From positions 1-11,186 of the forward strand of contig CAMDKB010000117.1 of NCBI GenBank assembly GCA_945901195.1: a DNA stretch of 11,186 bases, written 5' to 3'. The DNA comes from Rhizobium sp. Q54. GTDB lineage: Bacteria > Pseudomonadota > Alphaproteobacteria > Rhizobiales > Beijerinckiaceae. A program made the position numbers and the translations under genes. The notes beneath the pieces were generated by a model that ran no database searches, was not told the origin of the DNA, and saw only the letters and a program-made list of their open reading frames with translations. This document shows positions 1 to 6,318 of the stretch, in pieces; position 1 is the stretch's first letter; each line of letters opens with the position of its first letter.

Positions 1-101
1 CCAGCCACAGCGGCAATCGCGGTTACGCGCAGGGTGCGGACTGTCAAAAGCCCGTTGAGACGTGCAAATCGGGAAATGTCGAAACCAGACAAGTTGACCA
101 C
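1..101 (-). CDS. bamD: Probable BamD N-terminus (signal peptide region, partial)
   Basis: The frame opens with GTG at 99-101, directly after an in-frame TAG at 102-104, and stays open to the window edge, giving 33 codons. The peptide begins MVNLSGFDISRFARLNG and continues into a basic then hydrophobic stretch (VRTLRVTAIAAVAG) that looks like the n- and h-regions of an export signal. An AAGAG lies 6 bases before the GTG and could be its ribosome binding site; a TTG three codons later is an alternative start. The lipobox cysteine, if any, is outside the window. In many Hyphomicrobiales the gene after lpxC is bamD (lipoprotein of the BAM complex that inserts beta-barrel proteins in the outer membrane), and that order is the main reason for the name. 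The reading frame is plausible; the identity is inferred from context, not from conserved domain residues. Confidence 0.45.
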   Translation of the reverse strand, partial: MVNLSGFDISRFARLNGLLTVRTLRVTAIAAVA

Positions 102-624
102 CTATCGCTCTTGATGCCTTGCGGCACCCCCGGCTCCACAGAACCGCAACCTTGTTCGATCTTTAATCCAACGTTCACCAAAAAGCCACCGGCTGGATTG
201 CCCCGAATGACCCCTAAATAGCTTGCCAAATGCACTTAGGGTTAACAGGGCGAATTCCCCGCTCGACGGACCTATTGCGGCAGGCTTGGTATTCCTGACT
301 ATCCACGCGAATGTGGCCAAACTCTGCCAGTTCACACGCATCAAGCAGTGCTTTGCCGGCTTGATCACTGCAGCGGCAAAAAAATTAACCAGCGTTGCAG
401 ATTTACATCGGCAAATCCCGTTCTGCGGCGGGCACGCTCAACAGCGTTTTGAGTGGGGAAATCTGCCCGCTGAAATGCGATGGAAAATAAAATGAACCAG
501 CGCAATAGCAGGAGTTTGGCGGCTTTCGTTCATCACAAATGCAATATCGCAGATAAATCAAACGCTGGCTTCCACCGGAATGGCGTCAAGAAAAGCCTCC
601 GCTACAAATCCCGCAAACCCGTTC
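102..624. other. 523 bp intergenic region between lpxC and the probable bamD
   Basis: No convincing gene is seen on either strand. The short open frames here have no recognisable protein sequence and no good ribosome binding site. I found no strong intrinsic terminator behind lpxC and no clear promoter hexamers for the leftward gene, though a promoter for it would be expected here. The region holds an arrangement of short inverted repeats at 340-371, described separately, and an inverted 8-mer pair, CTTGATGC near 110-117 and GCATCAAG at 338-345. Confidence 0.5.
340..371. other. Interleaved inverted repeats with pseudoknot topology
   Basis: Two short inverted repeats are interleaved rather than nested. 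ATCAAG (340-345) can pair with CTTGAT (360-365), and CAGTG (346-350, or GCAGTG from 345) can pair with CACTG (366-370, or CACTGC to 371). The order stem 1 left, stem 2 left, loop, stem 1 right, stem 2 right is that of an H-type pseudoknot, or of two mutually exclusive hairpins. The stems are only 5-6 bp, so chance is a real explanation. If transcribed leftwards it would lie about 240 bases upstream of the probable bamD start. Confidence 0.25.
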
Positions 625-1572
625 TCAGTTCACATCCGGTGCGAGGGCAGCAGCACCAGCCCATGCGGCTTGAGCCTGACGGCCCGACACCCAGTTCCTC
701 TGGCCTTCGATGACGTCATAAGCCGTCCCATCGGAGAAAAGGGCCTCCAACACCGCCACATTCATCTTGTGCCCGCCGCAATAGGAGCGATAGGCGCCGA
801 CGATGGGCAGACCAGCCAACGCCAGATCGCCGATGGCGTCCAGGGTCTTGTGACGGACGAATTCGTCCGAATAACGCAGGCCCTCAGGGTTGATGACCTT
901 GTCGTCGTCAAGAGCAACACTGTTTTCCAGAGAAGACCCGAGGGCAAAGCCCGCTTTCCAGAGCCGCTCAACATCGCGAATGAAACCAAATGTGCGGGCG
1001 CGGGAGATTTCGCGGCGAAAAACAGCAGGCGTAAGATCGATTGAAGTGGACTGCCGACCTATAATGCCTGCGCTGAAATCAATTTCGACGTTGAGATGAA
1101 AACCCGAAGGTGCCGGGCGGAGCTCAGAAAAACCACTTCCCATGTCGATACGGACAGGTTTCAGAATTTTCAGGAACCGGCGCTGGGCCGAAATTTCGAC
1201 AATGCCAACCTCGTCAATGGCTTCCACGAAACGGAGAGCCGAGCCATCCATGATCGGCACTTCCGGCCCATCAATCTCCAAAAGAACATTGTCGACGCCA
1301 AGGCCCGAGAGCGCAGACATCAGATGCTCGATTGTGGCGACTGAACCCTCTGAAGAATCACCAATCACGGTGCACAATTCCGTCATGGTCACTTGCGACC
1401 AGATCGCCTCGATCACGCGGTTTTCGCCGCCCGGCAGACCCGTACGCAGGAAAACAATGCCATGATCGGCTTCGGCAGGATGGAGAGTCAGCTTGACCGG
1501 AGCATTGGAATGAACCCCTGCGCCAGAGATGCACGCGCGACGGCGCAGTGTCGTCTGCTTGACTGCCTTCAT
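625..1572 (-). CDS. lpxC: LpxC, UDP-3-O-acyl-N-acetylglucosamine deacetylase
   Basis: A 315-residue protein of the usual LpxC length. This cytoplasmic zinc enzyme removes the acetyl group from UDP-3-O-acyl-GlcNAc, the committed step of lipid A synthesis. The expected active-site residues are visible: E82 and H83 in ATIEHLMSAL, H241, K242 and D245 in VRHKTLDAIGDL, and H268 in GGHKMNV; by comparison with E. coli LpxC, H83, H241 and D245 are the zinc ligands and H268 the catalytic base. The two-domain layout is normal: residues 1 to about 125 form the first repeat and about 130 to 300 the second. The ATG at 1570-1572 has GGTGA 7 bases upstream. An upstream frame of unknown worth ends in an ATGA overlap with this start. 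A terminator behind ftsZ and the AT-rich upstream region suggest a separate promoter. Confidence 0.97.
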   Translation of the reverse strand: MKAVKQTTLRRRACISGAGVHSNAPVKLTLHPAEADHGIVFLRTGLPGGENRVIEAIWSQVTMTELCTVIGDSSEGSVATIEHLMSALSGLGVDNVLLEIDGPEVPIMDGSALRFVEAIDEVGIVEISAQRRFLKILKPVRIDMGSGFSELRPAPSGFHLNVEIDFSAGIIGRQSTSIDLTPAVFRREISRARTFGFIRDVERLWKAGFALGSSLENSVALDDDKVINPEGLRYSDEFVRHKTLDAIGDLALAGLPIVGAYRSYCGGHKMNVAVLEALFSDGTAYDVIEGQRNWVSGRQAQAAWAGAAALAPDVN

Positions 1573-1840
1573 GACTTGATCACCATTTGTCGCCTTCTGG
1601 TTTTACAGGCGTCATCCTTCAGACATTGATTCATCTGTTCGGATAACACTCCAAAACCAACCCCTCTTGACCCAAGCAGTGGTGATTTCCTTTTCGGCGC
1701 TCCACCAGCAACAGCCAGCTTCGCAAAGGCCCCACACACACCATTCAGACCAGACCAGCTGCCAGACACGACACGGCAGCAGCGATCTACGGACAACATA
1801 CGCATGGCCATACGCGACACCAAATCAAGCTTTCTTACCC

Positions 1841-1851
1841 ATTGTTACAAT
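1841..1851. repeat. 11 bp palindrome ATTGTTACAAT
   Basis: ATTGT, central T, ACAAT form a perfect inverted repeat with 5 bp arms. Its TTGTTA core is repeated in the same direction at 1873-1878 and 1923-1928, where it is embedded in identical 9-mers AATTTGTTA (1870-1878 and 1920-1928), exactly 50 bp apart. Confidence 0.35.
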
Positions 1852-1884
1852 ACACAACATCAGTTGAAAAATTTGTTAGGTAAA

Positions 1885-1901
1885 AAATAAATCATTTATT
1901 T
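1885..1901. repeat. 17 bp perfect palindrome upstream of lpxC
   Basis: AAATAAAT (1885-1892), a central C (1893), then ATTTATTT (1894-1901): a perfect inverted repeat with 8 bp arms. It sits in the middle of the AT-rich island and has the geometry of an operator for a dimeric regulator. In AT-only DNA such palindromes also occur by chance, so a binding role is only a possibility. Confidence 0.45.
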
Positions 1902-1965
1902 CAAATGTTTATAGCAAATAATTTGTTACGCGCTCTGCGCGCAAGCTCCCGGAACACAGAAATCT

Positions 1966-2004
1966 CCATAAAATACAACAGCCCGGCAGAGAGTGCTGGG
2001 CTGT
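1966..2004 (-). terminator. Rho-independent terminator after ftsZ
   Basis: Read on the minus strand, ACAGCCCAGCA, a 5-base loop CTCTC, and TGCCGGGCTGT form an 11-position stem with a single A-C mismatch, followed by the T-rich tail TTGTATTTTAT. It begins 64 bases after the ftsZ stop codon. On the opposite strand the mismatch becomes a G-U pair but there is no T-tract, so it acts mainly for leftward transcripts. It probably ends the murC-to-ftsZ transcription unit and separates lpxC from it. Confidence 0.75.
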
Positions 2005-2068
2005 GATCTTGAAAACTGGTCTGATTCGTTGATTCGCGCCGCTCTAGCCAGCGCGATTCAGATCCAGC

Positions 2069-3919
2069 TCAGCTTGACTGCCGGCGCAAAAATGCAGGGA
2101 TCTCAAACTGATCATCCTCGGCGCTCCGCGGCGCAGGCATGGGGCGCCCATGCAGGTCGAGTTGCGCTTGCTGAGCTCTCGCTGGCCCCGGAGCCGGCGG
2201 CCGCTTGGCATATTCAGCGTGAACAGGACTTGGATTGGCCTGATGCCGCGGCGGCAACTGCTGAGGCTGCTGCAGTGGCTGAGGCTGCTGGAGATGCTGA
2301 GGCTGGGACGGCGGAACAGGGCGAACCGGCGCAACCAATGGACCGGCCTGCGCTGGCGCCGCGTCTTCATGTTCGCGGGAGATGCCGAATGAGGCAAGCC
2401 GCTCGAACAAGGTCCGGCGCTTGGCGTCGGCTCCAGCTGGCGCTTCGGCGCGCTGCGCATTGATCTGGCGTTGCGCGGGCAACGGAAGATCTTCGACGCG
2501 CGGCATACGGGTCACGCGAAGCGGCTGTTCCGCAACCGGCGGAAGGTAATGTGCGGGTGCAGCTTGAACCACAGGTGCGGGCGCCTGCTGGGCCTGTGGC
2601 ATATAAAGCGGCGGCTGCTGGCGGGGCTGCAAAGGCTGCAGCATCACTTCATCAATGATTTGCGGCGCGGACTGGAGCAATTGCGCCACAGCTGCGGGGG
2701 CATGAGCATGGGTTTGAGCCGGTGCTTGCGCAACGTATTGCGCATATTGCTGATGGTCCTGCTCAGGCGCGGGCTCAGCAGAAGGATAAACCAGCTCGGG
2801 TTCTGGTTGAACAACCGGCTGCTGAACGGCGACTGGCTGAATGGTGCGCGTTTCGATTTCAACGGGGCGAGCAGAAGCTGCAGCCTGGGCGCGAAGTTTC
2901 TGTGCCGCTTCCGCAAGGCGCGCTTCGGCAGCCTGGAAGTCACGCGCATCGGCCGCACGGTCGATGCCTGTCGCCACGACTGATACGCGAACGATACCGT
3001 TGAGGGACTCATCGAACGTCGCGCCGAGGATGATGTTGGCTTCCTCATCGACTTCCTGCCGGATGCGGCTTGCCGCCTCATCCACTTCATAAAGCGTGAG
3101 ATCGCTGCCACCGGTGATCGAGATCAGCAAACCGCGCGCGCCGCGCATGGAGGTTTCATCGAGCAGCGGATTGGCAATGGCGGCTTCGGCAGCCAGCACT
3201 GCGCGCTGATCGCCAGAAGCTTCGCCCGTTCCCATCATCGCCTTGCCCATTTCGCGCATAACGGCGCGAACGTCGGCGAAGTCGAGGTTGATGAGGCCTT
3301 CCTTGACCATCAGGTCAGTAATGCAAGCCACACCGGAATACAGCACCTGATCGGCCATCGCGAAAGCGTCGGCGAATGTCGTGCGCTCGTTGGCGACTCG
3401 GAACAGGTTCTGGTTGGGGATGATGATGAGAGTATCGACCGCCTTGTGCAGTTCGGTAATACCGCCCTCCGCCAACCGCATGCGGCGCTGACCTTCAAAC
3501 TGGAACGGCTTTGTGACAACACCGACCGTGAGGATGCCCATGTCGCGGGCGATCTGCGCGATGACGGGCGCTGCGCCTGTTCCTGTGCCGCCACCCATGC
3601 CGGCGGTAACAAAGCACATGTGTGCGCCCGTGAGATGATCACGGATTTCCTCCATCGCTTCTTCCGCAGCCGCACGACCGACTTCAGGCTGCGAACCAGC
3701 GCCAAGGCCTTCGGTTACCTGCAAGCCCATCTGGATGATCCGGTCCGCTCGCGATGAAGCCAGCGCCTGCGCATCTGTGTTTGCGACAATGAAGTCGACA
3801 CCCACAAGGCCAGAATTGATCATGTTATTGACAGCATTGCCGCCCGCGCCACCGACGCCACAGACCATGATCCGGGGCTTCAGTTCCCTGAGTTCAGGAG
3901 CTCTCAAATTGACACTCAT
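2069..3919 (-). CDS. ftsZ: FtsZ, tubulin-like cell division GTPase
   Basis: FtsZ polymerises with GTP into the Z ring at the division site. I start at the ATG at 3917-3919 (MSVNLRAPELREL, 616 residues) because GAGAGG lies 7 bases before it; an in-frame extension to 3961 adds 14 unrelated residues. The GTPase domain covers about residues 13-320, with GVGGAGGNAV (21-30), the tubulin signature GMGGGTGTGAAP (107-118) and the synergy loop NLDFADVRAVM (211-221), where the catalytic aspartates D213 and D216 are present. Residues from about 321 to 600 form a low-complexity linker rich in Gln, Pro and Ala, much longer than the roughly 50 residues of E. coli but in keeping with alphaproteobacteria. The last residues, FEIPAFLRRQSS, are the conserved C-terminal peptide that binds FtsA and other partners. 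A hexapeptide repeat lies near residues 539-556. Confidence 0.98.
   Translation of the reverse strand: MSVNLRAPELRELKPRIMVCGVGGAGGNAVNNMINSGLVGVDFIVANTDAQALASSRADRIIQMGLQVTEGLGAGSQPEVGRAAAEEAMEEIRDHLTGAHMCFVTAGMGGGTGTGAAPVIAQIARDMGILTVGVVTKPFQFEGQRRMRLAEGGITELHKAVDTLIIIPNQNLFRVANERTTFADAFAMADQVLYSGVACITDLMVKEGLINLDFADVRAVMREMGKAMMGTGEASGDQRAVLAAEAAIANPLLDETSMRGARGLLISITGGSDLTLYEVDEAASRIRQEVDEEANIILGATFDESLNGIVRVSVVATGIDRAADARDFQAAEARLAEAAQKLRAQAAASARPVEIETRTIQPVAVQQPVVQPEPELVYPSAEPAPEQDHQQYAQYVAQAPAQTHAHAPAAVAQLLQSAPQIIDEVMLQPLQPRQQPPLYMPQAQQAPAPVVQAAPAHYLPPVAEQPLRVTRMPRVEDLPLPAQRQINAQRAEAPAGADAKRRTLFERLASFGISREHEDAAPAQAGPLVAPVRPVPPSQPQHLQQPQPLQQPQQLPPRHQANPSPVHAEYAKRPPAPGPARAQQAQLDLHGRPMPAPRSAEDDQFEIPAFLRRQSS
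2260..2313. repeat. 18 bp tandem repeat (three units) inside the FtsZ linker
   Basis: GCTGAGGCTG recurs at 2260, 2278 and 2296, a spacing of exactly 18 bp, with the rest of each unit diverging. Because 18 is a multiple of three, the repeat stays in frame and codes for three hexapeptides (QPQHLQ, QPQPLQ, QPQQLP) at about residues 539-556 of FtsZ. Expansion or loss of units would change linker length without breaking the frame. Confidence 0.85.
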
Positions 3920-4024
3920 CGTCTGGCCTCTCGACTTTTGGGCATTGGCCCAGGGTTTCACTAAACTGTTCGTCTACTTCACTGTTTGAAGACTGGCCGC
4001 CGGGCCAGCCCTTTCACGGCCGAT
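3920..4024 (-). promoter_or_regulatory. ftsA-ftsZ leader with two hairpins and a direct repeat
   Basis: The 105 bp leader of ftsZ is the only sizeable gap inside the ftsQ-ftsA-ftsZ block. It has a GC hairpin with arms CTGGCC and GGCCAG around 4 bases (3993-4008), a second hairpin TGGGC-ATTG-GCCCA (3939-3952) about 20 bases before the ftsZ start, and a direct repeat ACTGTT at 3965-3970 and 3981-3986 (16 bp apart). No T-tract follows either hairpin on the minus strand, so neither is a standard terminator. A ftsZ promoter is expected here from what is known in related bacteria, but I could not pick convincing hexamers or a CtrA-type site (TTAA-N7-TTAAC). Confidence 0.35.
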
Positions 4025-5344
4025 TCAAAAACTGTCCCGTATCCACCGTCCGACCCGCGCGATGTAGCCATCGCTACCTGTCGCCAGCAGAACGCTCGAT
4101 CTTTTCGGCTCGAAATGCTCGAGCGCCGCCACTTGCGGATAGACCAACAACCCGACCGCCGCCGCGAAGGCCGGATTCTTTGCCGATTCCGGCAAGCCCT
4201 GAACGCCAAGAGGGCGGCCAATTCTCACATTCGGAGACAGGATCTTGCGGGCGGCTTCCGCCATACCCGTCAACTGGCTGGCCCCGCCCGTCAGCACGAT
4301 GCGCAGGCCGCCTTGTGGAGAATAGCCGGCCCCGATCAGGCGTTCGCGCACAAGTTCCAGTATTTCCTCAACCCGCGGGCGGATGATGTGAACCAGCTGC
4401 GATTTGGCCATGTGGGTCGGATGATTTTCATCGTCGCCAACCTGAGCCACCGAAATGGTTTCGCGCTCGTCAGAGGGAGTCGAAATACAGGAGCCGTAAT
4501 ACGTCTTGAGTCTTTCAGCGTCGGAGATGCGCAATGTCAGCCCGCGCGCGATATCTGTAGTTACATGGTTGCCGCCGACAGCGATCCCGTCCACGTGCGA
4601 AAGACGCCCGTCATTGAAGATGGCGATTGTGGTTGTGCCGCCTCCCATGTCGATCACGGCAGTGCCCATATCGGCTTCGTCTTCAACCAGAACGGAAAGG
4701 GCGGAGGAATAGGGAGAAGCAACGACAGCCTCGATTTCGAGGTGGCAGCGTTCAACCGCAAGCATCAGGTTGCGCACTGCTGCACCCTCGCAGCTGGCCA
4801 CATGCATATCCGCGCCAAGCACCTCGCCGATCATGTCGCGGGGATCACGAATGGCGCGCGTGTCGTCGAGTGAATAGCCCACCGGAAGCGAATGCAGCAC
4901 TGTGCGCCCTTGCCCTGCGGTATAGGAGGCCGCAGCTTCAAGCACACGATGAATTTCGTAGTCACCAACGGAACGCCCGCCAATGTTGATCTGAGCGTTG
5001 AAGCGCTGGGAGCCCAGACGACCGCCGCTCACATTCACGATAACGCTCTGGACCTGTACGCCAGCCATACGCTCGGCCGCATCGACGGCATGGCGAATGG
5101 CGTCTTCGGCCTCTTCCATATCGACAACCGCGCCGCCTTTAAGCCCGCGTGATCGTTGGTGACCGATGCCAAGAATTCGGCAGCGATGGGTGCGTCCCCG
5201 CAACATATCCGACTGCTCGGCGGGCAGAAGTTTTGCGATCAGGCAGGCGATTTTCGAAGTGCCGACGTCCAGCACGCAAAGCACCGCGCTCCTGCGCGCT
5301 GGCAATGGTTTCATGCGTGGCGTGAAGGTGTTGCGCGTATTCAT
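4025..5344 (-). CDS. ftsA: FtsA, actin-like membrane anchor for FtsZ
   Basis: A 439-residue actin-fold protein that tethers FtsZ filaments to the inner membrane and recruits later divisome proteins. ATP-binding motifs are in the expected order: LDVGTSKI (25-32, phosphate 1), DMGGGTTTI (232-240, phosphate 2) and LTGGASQL (351-358, adenosine loop). The FtsA-specific 1C subdomain lies between about residues 108 and 190. The C-terminus GYIARVGRWIRDSF has the alternating basic and hydrophobic pattern of the membrane-targeting amphipathic helix. The start codon overlaps the ftsQ stop in ATGA (5341-5344), with GAAGGGGGG a few bases upstream, pointing to translational coupling; a later ATG at residue 11 is possible. 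Confidence 0.97.
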   Translation of the reverse strand: MNTRNTFTPRMKPLPARRSAVLCVLDVGTSKIACLIAKLLPAEQSDMLRGRTHRCRILGIGHQRSRGLKGGAVVDMEEAEDAIRHAVDAAERMAGVQVQSVIVNVSGGRLGSQRFNAQINIGGRSVGDYEIHRVLEAAASYTAGQGRTVLHSLPVGYSLDDTRAIRDPRDMIGEVLGADMHVASCEGAAVRNLMLAVERCHLEIEAVVASPYSSALSVLVEDEADMGTAVIDMGGGTTTIAIFNDGRLSHVDGIAVGGNHVTTDIARGLTLRISDAERLKTYYGSCISTPSDERETISVAQVGDDENHPTHMAKSQLVHIIRPRVEEILELVRERLIGAGYSPQGGLRIVLTGGASQLTGMAEAARKILSPNVRIGRPLGVQGLPESAKNPAFAAAVGLLVYPQVAALEHFEPKRSSVLLATGSDGYIARVGRWIRDSF

Positions 5345-6318
5345 GCAGCGCCCCCCTTCGGTTTGGTCTTTTTCGAGCGGGCTTCAAGACGTTGTGCGGC
5401 AGCCTCCTCGGAGACGCGAACGACGATCCGTCCAGGCATGCGCATGTCGATGATGCTGATATCCTTTTCAGGAAGTTTCGCGCTGCGTGACAGCACAGCC
5501 AGCCGGGCAATTGCAGCTTCCGGGTCAGTCTCGGGCAGGCGAACATCCACGCCATTGCTGAGTTTGAGATTCCAGCGGCGCTGACCGACGAGAACTCCAG
5601 CCGAAATCCGCGCCTTGAAGTCACCGGCGGCTTCCGTGATCTTCAGATATTCGGAAACCCGCGCGTTAGCGCCCTCGCCAACGACAAAGGGAAGCCGGGT
5701 AAATCGCTGATCGCGCATCTGATCGATAGCCTTGCCGTCAGCTGCAATCACGGAGACTTCGCCATCGTATTGCCAGAGCGCATAGGGCACGCGCTCGGTG
5801 ATGGCGATCACGAGTTGATCGGGATAAAGCTTGCGGACCGTCGCTTCCCGTACCAGCGGCATCTCCTTGATCCGCTGGCGCACAGCCTGCGCATCAAGGA
5901 ACAATACCGAGTCGCGGGATGTGACGCCCGAGGCGTCAAGGATTTCTGCGTTCTGCAATTCTGTCTGGCCACTGATGGCGACGACGGAAACGCCGAATCC
6001 GAACAGCCGTGCGACGATATCGGCAGGACGCCCGGCTTCCGCCGAGAAGGCATCAAAGTGACCACCCCGCACAAAACCATAGGAAGCCGAAGCGCTGAGA
6101 AAAACGGCAGCCAGGGCTGTGCCGAATCCGCGACGCGTGACGAGATAGGTCAGATGTGCGCCCAACGTACGCCGGGGGGCCCGTTTACGCAGGGCAGGAC
6201 GGCGGGCGAGCTTCTGCGCCGGCACATCTTGTGCCGCTGCGTCACCTGTCAGGCGCGCTGGCAGTTTCACTACGATTGCCCCTTTCATCGATTCAAGGAG
6301 GCGTCTTCCACCATCCAT
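5341..6318 (-). CDS. ftsQ: FtsQ, bitopic divisome protein with POTRA domain
   Basis: FtsQ links the cytoplasmic ring to the septal wall synthase through FtsB and FtsL. The 325 residues show a basic cytoplasmic tail (1 to about 62), one membrane segment (about 64-83, GFGTALAAVFLSASASYGFV), a POTRA domain (about 111-180, starting VSVVAISGQTELQNAEIL, with LVREATVRKLYPDQLVIAI), and a periplasmic beta domain (about 183-305, with RLPFVVG and WNLKLSNGVDVRLP). As called, it begins 34 bp inside ddl with GGTGGG 8 bases before the ATG; an in-frame ATG at residue 11 (6286-6288) would give a 4 bp ATGA overlap with the ddl stop but has no good ribosome binding site. It ends in an ATGA overlap with ftsA. 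Confidence 0.95.
   Translation of the reverse strand: MDGGRRLLESMKGAIVVKLPARLTGDAAAQDVPAQKLARRPALRKRAPRRTLGAHLTYLVTRRGFGTALAAVFLSASASYGFVRGGHFDAFSAEAGRPADIVARLFGFGVSVVAISGQTELQNAEILDASGVTSRDSVLFLDAQAVRQRIKEMPLVREATVRKLYPDQLVIAITERVPYALWQYDGEVSVIAADGKAIDQMRDQRFTRLPFVVGEGANARVSEYLKITEAAGDFKARISAGVLVGQRRWNLKLSNGVDVRLPETDPEAAIARLAVLSRSAKLPEKDISIIDMRMPGRIVVRVSEEAAAQRLEARSKKTKPKGGAA

Larger units (their letters stand above)
1826..1930 (-). promoter_or_regulatory. AT-rich island, probable lpxC promoter/regulatory region
   Basis: About 100 bp is strikingly AT-rich against GC-rich surroundings and lies 250-360 bp before the lpxC start, downstream of the ftsZ terminator. It contains TATAAA (complement of 1908-1913) and a TTGAAA on the minus strand, but no hexamer pair with good spacing to both consensus elements, so the transcription start is not fixed. 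It also carries a 17 bp palindrome and three copies of TTGTTA (1842-1847, 1873-1878, 1923-1928), which could be protein binding sites. Confidence 0.4.
1573..2068. other. 496 bp intergenic region between ftsZ and lpxC
   Basis: This stretch holds the ftsZ terminator (1966-2004), an AT-rich island (about 1826-1930) likely to carry the lpxC promoter, and roughly 250 bp of lpxC leader. An open frame on the minus strand runs through the leader and ends in an ATGA overlap with lpxC, but it uses codons such as AGA, AGG, TTA and GGA that the neighbouring genes avoid, so I do not call it a gene. Confidence 0.6.

Noticed and set aside
102..368. Minus-strand open frame of 88 codons just before the probable bamD start
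   Set aside because: No recognisable protein, poor composition, and it ends in the TAG immediately before the GTG start.
1993..2463. Open frames in several phases over the FtsZ linker, on both strands
   Set aside because: They arise from the repetitive, GC-rich linker coding sequence and have low-complexity translations.
3986..4873. A 295-codon plus-strand open frame opposite ftsA
   Set aside because: Antisense shadow of ftsA with no recognisable domain.
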